Position numbers and translations under genes: made by a program. This document shows positions 6,731 to 15,118 of a stretch of 17,481 bases of DNA, piece by piece. Origin of the DNA: MGBC131033 sp910585655 (lineage in GTDB: Bacteria > Bacillota > Clostridia > Lachnospirales > Lachnospiraceae). Under the pieces are notes generated by a model. The model had not been told where the DNA came from and searched no databases. It was given only the letters and a program-made list of their open reading frames with translations. Numbering within the stretch: position 1 is the stretch's first letter; each line of letters opens with the position of its first letter. The stretch covers positions 1 through 17,481 of the forward strand of contig CATBCG010000014.1 of the NCBI GenBank assembly GCA_949502025.1, written 5' to 3'.

Positions 6731-8398
6731 ATGAAAAAGAACAACCGGAGTAAATGGATAGCAATATGGTTGTGTCTGTCTATGTGCGTGCTTTCTTTAG
6801 GAGCATGTGGAAAAAAGGAAGGGCAGAAAGAGGCAGATACGAAGCAGGAAGAAAACGACGAGTCAGAAGAACAGGAAGTCTCCGATTCAGATGAGTCGGA
6901 TAACAAAAGAGCGCAGCTTCCGATCAGTGAGGAAAAGACAGAGCTTAGCTTCTGGCTTCCTTATGATAACCTGATGGCAGAAGATCCGAACACACTGCCA
7001 AGCGTTCAGAAAATGGAAGAATTGACCAACGTACATATCCGCTATATTACGGTGGGGATGAACGAGCAGCAGGAAAAATATGGTCTGATGATGGCTTCCG
7101 GAGATATCCCAGACATTGTAAAGGAAGGCAGCAGTATGTATTCCGGAGGACCCGGAAAAGCGGTAGAGGATGGAATTTTTTTGGATTTGACCGATTATGT
7201 AGAACGCCTGATGCCGAATTATCTGGGATTTGTGAAGGCTGATGAAACGATGTGGCGGGACGTCAGAACAGACGACGGAAAGTTTGTAACGATTTATGAA
7301 ATTGACGGAGATGAAACAGGACCAGCCTATGAGCCTACCTTTATGGGAATGTTAATCCGGGGAGACTGGTTAGAAGACTTAAATCTTCCGGTACCGGAGA
7401 CGTTAGAGGACTGGCATAAGGTTCTTACTGCATTCAAGGAAGAAAAAGGAGCAGAAGCGCCATTGATGATTGGTACAAAGGGAACGATTCCGATTGGTTA
7501 TTTTGCCAGTGCTTTTGGTGTATTGCCGGGATTTTACCGGGATGGAAATGTGGTAAAATACGGACCTGCCGAGGAAGGATACCGGGAATATATAGAACTG
7601 TTCCGTACTTGGTATGAGGAAGGGTTGATCGATTACAATTTTATTTCCAATAATGCAGATTATACGGCTCCGGCAGAATATATGGCGACCGGACGGGCTG
7701 GTGCAGGGTGTTCTACGTATGTATTTTCAGCTAATGAGTATTACCGGACCTTCCAATATTCCCAGGATGAAAATATTAACCTGGTAGGAACGCCGTTTCC
7801 GGTTCAGAACAAAGGAGACGAACAGATCAGCGCGTATCCGAATCGTCGTGTGTTAGGTTCGATTTACAGCATATCTGCTTCCTGCAAGGATCCGGAACTG
7901 GCTTTAAAATGGCTGGATTATCAATACAGCTATGACGCGATGCTGTTAAATAATTTCGGTATCGAAGGAGAATCTTATGTGATTGATGAAGCAGGAAAGC
8001 CACAGCTTACCGAACAGATCCAAAATAACCCGGATGGTCTGGGGATGATGGATGCGTTAAAGCAGTATGTAATCGGCTACAGCAACGGCTGGTATAACTG
8101 GAAACGTTATGATTCTCTTTATGAGCCGTCGGCAAAGGTCTGCCAGGAAGTATGGGAACAGGCGTCCTTAGAGCATGTGATTCCTTCTGCCGTAACGATG
8201 ACTGCAGATGAGAGCAATGAGTTCTATACATTATATACTTCCGTACAGACGATGGTAGAGGAGATGACGGTAAAATTTATCACCGGCGCAGAAAGCCTGG
8301 AAAAATATGAGGAGTTTGTAGATCGGCTGCATCAATACGGCGTGGATCGATGTGTGGAAATCAGACAGACCGCATATGACCGCTATATGGCAAGATAG
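6731..8398 (+). CDS. ABC-transporter solute-binding lipoprotein (carbohydrate type)
   Basis: This 555-residue protein is a family-1 extracellular solute-binding protein that would capture a sugar or oligosaccharide at the cell surface and deliver it to an ABC permease. The N-terminus has Lys/Arg, a hydrophobic stretch and the lipobox LSLGAC, with Cys26 as the lipidation site. An acidic Glu/Asp/Ser linker (about 27-65) precedes the fold. The binding-protein body begins at LSFWLPYDNL and includes SGDIPDIV and ALKWLDYQYS, as in large LplA-like proteins of Paenibacillus and Lachnospiraceae. The length of about 500-560 is usual for that group. The ribosome binding site is AGAGAGGAAAT. The notable feature is what is missing: no permease or ATPase gene adjoins it, and it is followed 16 bases later by the second GH20-like gene. 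The ligand is inferred, not seen, to be an N-acetylhexosamine-containing glycan. Confidence 0.9.
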   Translation: MKKNNRSKWIAIWLCLSMCVLSLGACGKKEGQKEADTKQEENDESEEQEVSDSDESDNKRAQLPISEEKTELSFWLPYDNLMAEDPNTLPSVQKMEELTNVHIRYITVGMNEQQEKYGLMMASGDIPDIVKEGSSMYSGGPGKAVEDGIFLDLTDYVERLMPNYLGFVKADETMWRDVRTDDGKFVTIYEIDGDETGPAYEPTFMGMLIRGDWLEDLNLPVPETLEDWHKVLTAFKEEKGAEAPLMIGTKGTIPIGYFASAFGVLPGFYRDGNVVKYGPAEEGYREYIELFRTWYEEGLIDYNFISNNADYTAPAEYMATGRAGAGCSTYVFSANEYYRTFQYSQDENINLVGTPFPVQNKGDEQISAYPNRRVLGSIYSISASCKDPELALKWLDYQYSYDAMLLNNFGIEGESYVIDEAGKPQLTEQIQNNPDGLGMMDALKQYVIGYSNGWYNWKRYDSLYEPSAKVCQEVWEQASLEHVIPSAVTMTADESNEFYTLYTSVQTMVEEMTVKFITGAESLEKYEEFVDRLHQYGVDRCVEIRQTAYDRYMAR

Positions 8399-8414
8399 AA
8401 GGGAGGAAGATCCT

Positions 8415-10319
8415 ATGATAGTATGCCCGGTTCCACAAAAATGGAAGTGGCAGGAAGGAAGCCTTTTACTATCGGAAACGGTTTATCAGACACTTTTTCG
8501 GGAGTTACAAAAAGGAGTCAAACGGGGAACGAGGGAACGGCTTGACCGTTCCCTGCCGGAAACGATAAGCTTTTTAGAAGATCGAACGCTTTCAGAAGAG
8601 GGTTATCGGCTGACGGTTTTACCGGAGAGAATCGAAATCAAATCAGCCACGGAGACGGGAGCCTTTTATGCGCTGGCAACCTTGCGGCAGATGCTGCTGC
8701 AGACGGAGTATTCCAAAGGGAAGGGCGTTACTCTGGATTGCTGTCAGATAGAGGATAAACCGGATTTTGCCGTACGAGGCGTGATGTTGGACATCAGTCG
8801 GAATAAGATTCCTACGTTGGATACGCTCTACGAGCTGGTGGATCTGTTCGCATCGGTCAAATTGAATCATTTGGAGTTGTATTTAGAAGGCTTTGCCTTT
8901 GCATATCCTTCCTTTGAAGCGCTCTGGAGCGCGCAGGAGGATAGTATGCCGTTTACCGGAGAGGAAATCCGGCTGCTTGATGCGTATTGCAAAGAACGCT
9001 TTATTGATTTGACACCAAATCAGAACTGCCTTGGGCATATGACGGCATGGCTGGCTCCGGGCGCGTTCCCAGAGCTGGCAGAGAAGCCGGAAGGCGGTAA
9101 ACTATTTGGCTTTGTAATGCCTCCTGGCACGTTAGATCCTTCCGATCCTGGTAGCCTGAAGCTAGTAGAGCAGATGAGTGATGATTTGCTGCAACACTTT
9201 ACGTCGGAGAATTTTAACGTCAATCTGGACGAGCCGTTTGAACTGGGACAAGGGAAAAACCAGGAGCGGATAGAGCAGGAAGGAATGGGGGCAGTTTATT
9301 TAGAGTATGTGCAGAAGATCTATCAGATGGTGACAAAAAAGGGAAGACATATGCTCTTATGGGGGGACATTTTAACCCGTCATCCGGAAACGCTTTCCGC
9401 CTTGCCGGAGGATGTAACCGTGTTAGACTGGAACTATGACGCGGTAACACCGTTTGAGGCACATGCCAAGATGCTGTCTGAGGCAGGAAGAGACTTTTGG
9501 CTATGCCCGGGAAGCGGCGCCTGGGCTTCCTTTAGCGGAAGAACCGAAAATATGTTAGAAAATATCCGGGATGCGGCTGTGACCGGAAAGCGTTATGGGG
9601 CAAAAGGTCTGCTGCTGACGGATTGGGGAGACGGTGGGCATATGAATCCTTTGCCCGTCAGCTATCCCGCCTATTTGTATGCGGCGGCTCTGTCCTGGAG
9701 AGCAGAAGAAAAGTCGGAAAAGGAAGAGGTAAAAGGAAAACAGTACCTGGCGGCAGTCCTGGATCGGTTTGTCTATCAGGATCGGGCAGGTATAATGGGA
9801 GAGCTGACGCTGCAAATGGGCTGTTATCAGCAGTTTGAGGAATACCCGGTCGTCAACAGAACCCTGACTAATACGGTGTTCTGGTTTGCCGGAATGGAAA
9901 AGGAACGACTGCCGGAGCTAACGAAAATGTTTGCCTATCAATTAGCCGATATGATCTGCGATCCTGCCGGTCAGAGGCGGGAACGGGAGTTGTTGGATGC
10001 AGCAGACGGGATCTATGACGGAGAAGGATTAGAGGCATTTTTAGAGGAGTTGCTGCAGAAGCTGAACTGCCAGCAGATGGAACATCCAAAACGGGAGCTA
10101 ATCGAACAGGAATATCGTCTGGCAATCGGGCTGGTAAAACTTTGCGCCAAGCTGCGGCGCGCCTGGATGGAAGGAAAGCCAGAGCCTCCGGAACACAGAG
10201 AGCAGCAAAAAAAGCTGCGAGAACTGCTTTCCGAAACCTGGCTGGCACGAAATAAAGAACGAGGTCTACAGGATACCTTGAAAGTTTTGGATGGGCTTGA
10301 AAGCACAAAGAAACTGTGA
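8415..10319 (+). CDS. GH20-like beta-N-acetylhexosaminidase family protein (second of two)
   Basis: This 634-residue protein has the same two-part layout as the protein at 2551-4533: a GH20b-like N-terminal domain (about 1-115, with GAFYALATLRQMLLQ) and a barrel beginning RGVMLDISRNKIPTLD (121-136). The likely catalytic pair is Asp272-Glu273 in VNLDEPFELGQGKN. WGDIL, LDWNY and LLTDWGDGGHMN carry further conserved Trp/Asp positions. The two paralogues align through the barrel but are clearly diverged, suggesting different substrates or linkages rather than a recent duplication. No signal peptide is present. The start at 8415 was chosen for GGGAGGA at 8401-8407; an upstream extension to 8352 would overlap the lipoprotein gene and lacks a ribosome binding site. 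It is last in the cluster and is followed by a strong terminator. Confidence 0.8.
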   Translation: MIVCPVPQKWKWQEGSLLLSETVYQTLFRELQKGVKRGTRERLDRSLPETISFLEDRTLSEEGYRLTVLPERIEIKSATETGAFYALATLRQMLLQTEYSKGKGVTLDCCQIEDKPDFAVRGVMLDISRNKIPTLDTLYELVDLFASVKLNHLELYLEGFAFAYPSFEALWSAQEDSMPFTGEEIRLLDAYCKERFIDLTPNQNCLGHMTAWLAPGAFPELAEKPEGGKLFGFVMPPGTLDPSDPGSLKLVEQMSDDLLQHFTSENFNVNLDEPFELGQGKNQERIEQEGMGAVYLEYVQKIYQMVTKKGRHMLLWGDILTRHPETLSALPEDVTVLDWNYDAVTPFEAHAKMLSEAGRDFWLCPGSGAWASFSGRTENMLENIRDAAVTGKRYGAKGLLLTDWGDGGHMNPLPVSYPAYLYAAALSWRAEEKSEKEEVKGKQYLAAVLDRFVYQDRAGIMGELTLQMGCYQQFEEYPVVNRTLTNTVFWFAGMEKERLPELTKMFAYQLADMICDPAGQRRERELLDAADGIYDGEGLEAFLEELLQKLNCQQMEHPKRELIEQEYRLAIGLVKLCAKLRRAWMEGKPEPPEHREQQKKLRELLSETWLARNKERGLQDTLKVLDGLESTKKL

Positions 10320-10382
10320 TATACTAGAGGAAACAATCAGATATATCATCTCTATAATCCTCGGTATCAGAAAACCGCACTG

Positions 10383-10417
10383 AACAGGAGTCCGGCTTGC
10401 CGGATCTCCTGTTTTTT
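10383..10417 (+). terminator. Strong intrinsic terminator closing the glycosidase cluster
   Basis: ACAGGAG-TCCGGC pairs with GCCGGA-TCTCCTGT (one bulged base, TT loop), followed by six T at 10412-10417, about 64 bases after the stop of the second GH20-like gene. The T tract is also the start of repeat copy B, exactly as the SASP terminator abuts copy A. Confidence 0.8.
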
Positions 10418-10505
10418 GTATCATAGGAAAGTTCTCTAAACTTCCCTATGATACAAAAAGCCCTCCGGGCGGGATGCGCACTCGCGCGCATGGAAGATGT
10501 TGCCG
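10413..10505. repeat. Palindromic dispersed repeat, copy B
   Basis: Left arm 10413-10433 and right arm 10439-10459 pair at 20 of 21 positions around the loop CTCTA. AAGCCCTCCGGGCGGG, an ATGCGC...GCGCAT hairpin (about 10474-10490) and ATGGAAGATGTTGCCG (10490-10505) follow. It matches copy A (1044-1156) in order and orientation but is shorter by about 20 bases in the variable hairpin segment. It ends only 45 bases before the start of the BspA-like gene, so that gene's promoter must lie in or very near it. Confidence 0.85.
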
Positions 10506-10549
10506 GGCAGGATACTGGGGAGATGGAGAGAGAAAGGAGAGGGTGTAAG

Positions 10550-12835
10550 ATGAAAGATATCAAAATATCTCAAAAATCTAGGAAGTTTGTCATGCTGCTG
10601 GCTTGTACATTGGGGGTTGCCCTGATTCTGGCAGGTTTGTTGCCGGATAGGAGCATAGTGGTGGCAGCCAGTCAGACAGAGGATTTTTACATCGTAGACG
10701 GAGAACTGTTGTCCTATTCGGGGAAAGCTACAAAAGTGACGATCCCAAAAGAAGTGAAGAAGATCGGGGCGGGAGCTTTTACGGGCAATCAAAAAATAAC
10801 ACAGGTGATCATTCCGGATACTGTTAAGGAGGTAGGGGAAAAGGCTTTTGCAGATTGTTCCGCTTTAAAGACCGTACGAATCGGGAAGGGAATAGGAAAA
10901 ATTCCTTTTAAAGCCTTTTATCAGTGTGATACTCTGTCCTCTGTAACGTTGTCGGAGGGGATTACGTCGATTGGAGAATCTGCGTTTGAATATTGCTATA
11001 GTTTAAAAAATATTACCATTCCGGCTTCCGTAAAAACGATCGGTATTCGTTCTTTTAGCGGAAATTATGCGTTAAAGACTGTGACCTTTGCCAAAGGGAG
11101 CAAGTTAAACTGGATTTCCCGCTATGCGTTTGCTTATTGCTATCAATTGACGACGATGAAATTGCCGGAAACGCTGACGCATATCGGGCTTAGAAGTTTT
11201 TACTATGACTATAAGCTAAAAAGTATTAACATTCCGAACGGAGTTACCGTGATTCCGCAGGAAGCTTTTTATAGCTGTGATGCGCTGACAAAAATTACGC
11301 TGCCGGATTCCGTGACGACGATTGAAAGCAACGCGTTTGCTTATTCAGAGTCCTTGGCTACCGTTACGATGTCAAAGAATCTGAAGGTGTTAGAAAGCGG
11401 CGCCTTTCGCTACTGCCGGAAGCTAAAAAAAATAGATTTGCCGGAGACGCTTTATCAGATAGGAGATTCTGCCTTTGCCGGATGCAAGGCTTTGACGGAG
11501 ATTGTGTTGCCGGAGCATCTGACAGAAATTCCGGCATACTGTTTCCAAAGCTGTACGAAGCTAAAAAAGATAACGATTCCGGATTCGGTTGAGGTAATTC
11601 GGATGTATGCGTTTTCCGGATGCAAAGCTTTGACCAGTCAGCCGCTTCCGGCTTCTTTGCAAAAGCTGGAAAAAGGGGTATATCAAGGCTGCGGTTTTAC
11701 GGAGGCGGAGCTTCCTGCCATCGTGGAATATGAAGGCGCTTATCTGTTCCATAACTGTACGGCTTTAAAACAAGTAACGCTGGCAGAGGGAGTAGAAGAG
11801 CTGGGGACAGCAATGTTTATGAATTGCCGTAGTCTGACAGAAATTGATATTCCGGAGTCGGTATCGGTGTTGGGAGACGAAGTATTTTCCGGCTGTACCG
11901 GGTTAAAAGAGGTTATGTTAGGTAAAAATATCGAATCCATCGGCAGCGCTTGTTTCTTTGGAGCATCCTCACTAAAGAGTCTGATTTTGCCGGAGGATTT
12001 GACCAAAGTGCCGGATTCCCTTTGCCGGGAATGTTTTAACCTGAAAAGTATGGCGATTCCAGAGGGAGTTGTCGAGATTGGCGAAGCAGCTTTCCGGGAC
12101 TGCAAGGGACTGGCAAAAGTAACGATTCCAAAGACGGTTAAGAGGATTGGAGACAGAGCATTTTATGGCTGTACTCCGTTAAAAACTATTAAACTGCCGT
12201 CTGCTACAACAAATATCGGGCTGTATGCGTTTTCCGGAACAAAATGGATCGTTGGGCAGGAAAAAGACGGAATGGTGATTACCAACAACGGTGTTCTGGT
12301 AAAGTATACCGGAAAACAGGCGGTGCTGGAGCTGCCGGAGGGGATTCGGGCGATTGCGGACGGCGTATTCTGGAGAAACTCTACCATACAGGAAATTGTC
12401 TTGCCGGAAGGTGTGGAAAGAATCGGGAGTTATGTGTTTTATTATTGCAAAAATCTAAGGAAAGTGGATCTGCCGGATTCCTTAAAGCTGATCGGAAACT
12501 ATGCGTTTTATAGCTGTGAGGAATTAGAAAATCTCTATTTCCCTGCACAGTTGCGCACCATCGGTCGAAGTGCTTTTTACGGCTGCAATAACCTGACGGA
12601 AGTGATATTGGCAGAGAATCTGGAAAAGGTGGGAAGCTATGCGTTTGCCTGGTGCCAGAACCTGAAAGATGTTTACCTGCCGGCGACGTTGACGAAAATT
12701 CCGGACGAACTGTTCGGCTACCAGAAGCCGACGGATCTGATCTTGCACTGCAAAGAAGGAAGCGCAGCGCATGAGTATGCCGTTCGTTTCGGCTATCAGG
12801 TAAAGCTGGAAACAGAAGAAACAGAAGTCGAATAA
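10550..12835 (+). CDS. BspA-like leucine-rich-repeat secreted protein
   Basis: This 761-residue protein has a signal peptide (basic MKDIKISQKSRK, hydrophobic core to about 36, likely cleavage near VVAAS at 41-45). Most of the rest is about 28 tandem repeats of roughly 23 residues of the type IPxSVxxIGxxAFxxCxxL, which is the LRR_5/BspA (Treponema pallidum-type) repeat. Such proteins are surface or secreted and often serve in adhesion or host interaction. The array is interrupted once by a non-repeat insert (VGQEKDGMVITNNGVLVKYTG). It ends with a capping segment (HCKEGSAAHEYAVRFGYQV) and an acidic tail. There is no LPXTG, membrane anchor or wall-binding domain, so it is predicted to be released or held by other contacts. 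The start is set by AAAGGAGAGGG 7-9 bases upstream. Upstream in-frame codons lie inside the repeat and are unlikely starts. Function in this host is unknown. Confidence 0.9.
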   Translation: MKDIKISQKSRKFVMLLACTLGVALILAGLLPDRSIVVAASQTEDFYIVDGELLSYSGKATKVTIPKEVKKIGAGAFTGNQKITQVIIPDTVKEVGEKAFADCSALKTVRIGKGIGKIPFKAFYQCDTLSSVTLSEGITSIGESAFEYCYSLKNITIPASVKTIGIRSFSGNYALKTVTFAKGSKLNWISRYAFAYCYQLTTMKLPETLTHIGLRSFYYDYKLKSINIPNGVTVIPQEAFYSCDALTKITLPDSVTTIESNAFAYSESLATVTMSKNLKVLESGAFRYCRKLKKIDLPETLYQIGDSAFAGCKALTEIVLPEHLTEIPAYCFQSCTKLKKITIPDSVEVIRMYAFSGCKALTSQPLPASLQKLEKGVYQGCGFTEAELPAIVEYEGAYLFHNCTALKQVTLAEGVEELGTAMFMNCRSLTEIDIPESVSVLGDEVFSGCTGLKEVMLGKNIESIGSACFFGASSLKSLILPEDLTKVPDSLCRECFNLKSMAIPEGVVEIGEAAFRDCKGLAKVTIPKTVKRIGDRAFYGCTPLKTIKLPSATTNIGLYAFSGTKWIVGQEKDGMVITNNGVLVKYTGKQAVLELPEGIRAIADGVFWRNSTIQEIVLPEGVERIGSYVFYYCKNLRKVDLPDSLKLIGNYAFYSCEELENLYFPAQLRTIGRSAFYGCNNLTEVILAENLEKVGSYAFAWCQNLKDVYLPATLTKIPDELFGYQKPTDLILHCKEGSAAHEYAVRFGYQVKLETEETEVE

Positions 12836-12849
12836 AACAAAAATAAAAG

Positions 12850-12891
12850 GAAAGGAACGTCATAGAAAAATCTTAAATGGCGTTCCTTTTT
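12850..12891. terminator. Bidirectional terminator between convergent genes
   Basis: AAAGGAACG (12851-12859) pairs with CGTTCCTTT (12881-12889) and is extended by CAT/ATG. Plus-strand transcripts end in five T. Minus-strand transcripts end in a T-rich CCTTTTATTTTT. It lies between the stops of the BspA-like gene and the helicase gene. Confidence 0.75.
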
Positions 12892-12927
12892 GATTGTCTG
12901 ATTACAGCAATTAGACTATGGTCTTTG

Positions 12928-15075
12928 CTAAGGAGCCGCAGGAGTCAGCATCTGGTGGCAGACGCAAAAATTCAAGTCCAAGATTCGTTCCTTTTGCAAT
13001 TGGTCAAAGTAAATTGTCAGCTTTCCGCCGGAGATTTTTTGAATCGTTCCAGCGCCGTAGGACTTATGAAGAATCCGCGCACCCGGCTTTAGCTCAGAAA
13101 GGGAAAGCTTCATTTCCCCTACAAAGCGGGACGGTGTTTGCGGTTTGCCAAACAGAGATTTGATCGTGATAACATATAAATACTGTTTGGCGCGGGTAAG
13201 CGCTACATAAAAGAGACGACGTTCTTCCTCTAGCTCTTCTTCCTTGAGCGCTTTTTTATAAGGAGTGACGCCTTCTATAGCATCCGGCAGGAATACCGCC
13301 TGATATTCCAGACCTTTGCTGGCGTGCATAGTAGAAAGGCTGACGGCTTCGGGAGGAGTAACACCCTGGCGGGCGGATTTTTGCCCGTTTTGGCGTTGTT
13401 TGCGTAATTCCTCTGCATATTCGTTAATATGCTGTTTTAGTGAAGAGAGAGAGGAAAAGGATTTGACGGCATCTTGCAGCTCGTCGATTTGAGCAGTCAA
13501 ATCTTCCAAGGAAATTCGTCTGAATTCCGAATAGGATTTTAAAAAATCATCGTAGCCGATTACATGGCGGATATAATGGATTCCGGCATATGGATCGAGT
13601 GTGGAGAGCTGGCGTAAATCCAACTCCAGTTTGTCAAGCCGATCTGCCATCCAGTTTTTATCCGGGAAGCTGGCTTTCCAAAGAGCAATGTAACGGGTAA
13701 TCAAAGAGGCGGGCTTCCTAGCATTTCTATGGAAATCGTTTGGAAGCATGTTTGGGGAGACCGGCGATAACAAACGTTGGATATCCGGCAAACTTTCCCG
13801 TGTGAGATAACGGTTCGGACGGTTCATAATATCCAAAAACAGCGAACGGAGTTCGGAAAGCTCTTCGATGGTAACATGCTCCGGCTCCGGTCGCATCCGA
13901 CAAAGCCTGGCAAGCTGCAGATAGGAGAGAACGTTTCGGCTGATCCAATGCTCGTACAGATTAGGAATCGCCTCGCGGGAGGTAAAGGGAATGTTGTATG
14001 CCATCAAGGTTTCTGCCATAGAACGTGCTTCCAGATTGGTGCGGTAGAGTACCGCAATCTGAGGTAGCGGAACGCCTTTTTGCTTTAAGGCTAAGATTTC
14101 TTTGGCGATAGCATGATTTTCTGCTTTGCGATCCGGAAATTCGAGATAGGAGGGAAGCGGTCCTTTTTTACCGCCGGCTGCCTGAATCTGCTTGGGAAAG
14201 CGCTTATGGTTGTTGACAATTACACGCCCGGCAGCGGTCAGGATATGTTCGGTGGAACGGTAATTTCGATCCAGTAAAACCTGTTTGGCGTCTGGAAAAT
14301 CGTCCGGAAACTGCAACATGATTTCCGGTTTGGCTCCGCGAAAGCGGTAGATACTCTGATCGTCGTCGCCGACGATAAAAAGATTATTTTCCGGCGCCGC
14401 CAACTTTCGGATCAGGCTATATTGAAGCTGATTGATATCCTGAAATTCGTCGATTAAAATGTAGCGGCATCGTTTCTGCCAGGCGGAGAGGATATCTTCT
14501 CTTGCTAAAAACAGTTCCTTACACAAAAGCATCATGTCATCAAAATCAATCAGATGCTGTTCCCGCAGGAAGGCATCATATGACTGGTAAAGTTGTTTAA
14601 ACGTTTCCTCCGGGCAATTCATGGAATAGTAGTGATTCAGATCGATTTCTTCTGATTTTACAAGACTGATTTCGGATAAAATATCTTTGACAAAATCCTT
14701 TTCGTCTCCTGTTTCAAGCTGTAAACGGCTTACCTGCTCTCGTAAAAAGGTATGCTGCTGGTCTTCTCGTATGATCTGTTCCGGCTGGTAGCCGTAGGCG
14801 GCTCGTAAGATCAGAAAAAACAAAGAGTGAAAAGTAGAAAAGCGGACGCCACAAGAAGCCCCCATCAGACGGGTAAAACGCTCCCGCATTTCAATGGCAG
14901 CGGCTTTGGTAAAGGTAATCACCAGAACCTGTTCCGGTGGGATACCATATTCTTCAATGAGAGTACGGGTACGCCCGGTAATGACCATCGTCTTTCCGGA
15001 ACCTGGTCCCGCTAAAACCATCATAGGACCATCCTTATGTGTAATAGCTCCAAGCTGGGCTGGTGTGTATTCCAT
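12928..15075 (-). CDS. UvrD/PcrA-type superfamily 1A DNA helicase
   Basis: This 715-residue protein is a 3'-5' ATP-dependent DNA helicase of the UvrD/Rep/PcrA group, acting in repair and in clearing proteins or recombination intermediates. All main motifs are visible: Walker A AGPGSGKT (22-29), TFTKAAAIEMRER (Ia), DEFQD with Asp209-Glu210 (motif II), GDDDQSIYRFRGA (236-248, motif III), MHASKGLEY (583-591, motif V) and RRLFYVALTRAK (619-630, motif VI). The C-terminus (GARILHKSYGAGTIQKISGGKL) is a PcrA-like tudor-type domain that in relatives contacts RNA polymerase. Length fits the family. It may be the main PcrA or a paralogue like B. subtilis YjcD, and the sequence alone does not settle this. 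It is third in a minus-strand run after gltX, separated by a structured 141-base gap. Confidence 0.92.
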   Translation of the reverse strand: MEYTPAQLGAITHKDGPMMVLAGPGSGKTMVITGRTRTLIEEYGIPPEQVLVITFTKAAAIEMRERFTRLMGASCGVRFSTFHSLFFLILRAAYGYQPEQIIREDQQHTFLREQVSRLQLETGDEKDFVKDILSEISLVKSEEIDLNHYYSMNCPEETFKQLYQSYDAFLREQHLIDFDDMMLLCKELFLAREDILSAWQKRCRYILIDEFQDINQLQYSLIRKLAAPENNLFIVGDDDQSIYRFRGAKPEIMLQFPDDFPDAKQVLLDRNYRSTEHILTAAGRVIVNNHKRFPKQIQAAGGKKGPLPSYLEFPDRKAENHAIAKEILALKQKGVPLPQIAVLYRTNLEARSMAETLMAYNIPFTSREAIPNLYEHWISRNVLSYLQLARLCRMRPEPEHVTIEELSELRSLFLDIMNRPNRYLTRESLPDIQRLLSPVSPNMLPNDFHRNARKPASLITRYIALWKASFPDKNWMADRLDKLELDLRQLSTLDPYAGIHYIRHVIGYDDFLKSYSEFRRISLEDLTAQIDELQDAVKSFSSLSSLKQHINEYAEELRKQRQNGQKSARQGVTPPEAVSLSTMHASKGLEYQAVFLPDAIEGVTPYKKALKEEELEEERRLFYVALTRAKQYLYVITIKSLFGKPQTPSRFVGEMKLSLSELKPGARILHKSYGAGTIQKISGGKLTIYFDQLQKERILDLNFCVCHQMLTPAAP

Positions 15076-15118
15076 ATATGTTGTTATAGTTCCTTTCTGT
15101 ATCCTTTTGTTTTTCTGT

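Noticed and set aside
8352..8414. Longer start for the second GH20-like gene, overlapping the lipoprotein gene
   Set aside because: It lacks a ribosome binding site, while GGGAGGA sits 7 bases before the ATG at 8415, whose product begins like the first paralogue (a short start leading to a proline-containing P-x-P motif).
2551..10319. Recent tandem duplication of the GH20-like gene
   Set aside because: The two proteins share motifs but differ over most of their length and in the N-terminal domain, so they are old paralogues.
9868..10336. Minus-strand frames of 107-146 residues opposite the second GH20-like gene
   Set aside because: They overlap a well-supported coding region completely and show no family features.
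10448..10549. N-terminal extension of the BspA-like protein into repeat copy B
   Set aside because: The extension would translate the palindromic repeat and push the signal peptide 34 residues inward. The ATG at 10550 has a strong ribosome binding site and a proper signal peptide.
12381..12863. Minus-strand 160-residue reading frame opposite the BspA-like gene
   Set aside because: It lies antisense to the regular LRR coding sequence and has composition typical of a shadow frame, with no recognisable domain or ribosome binding site.
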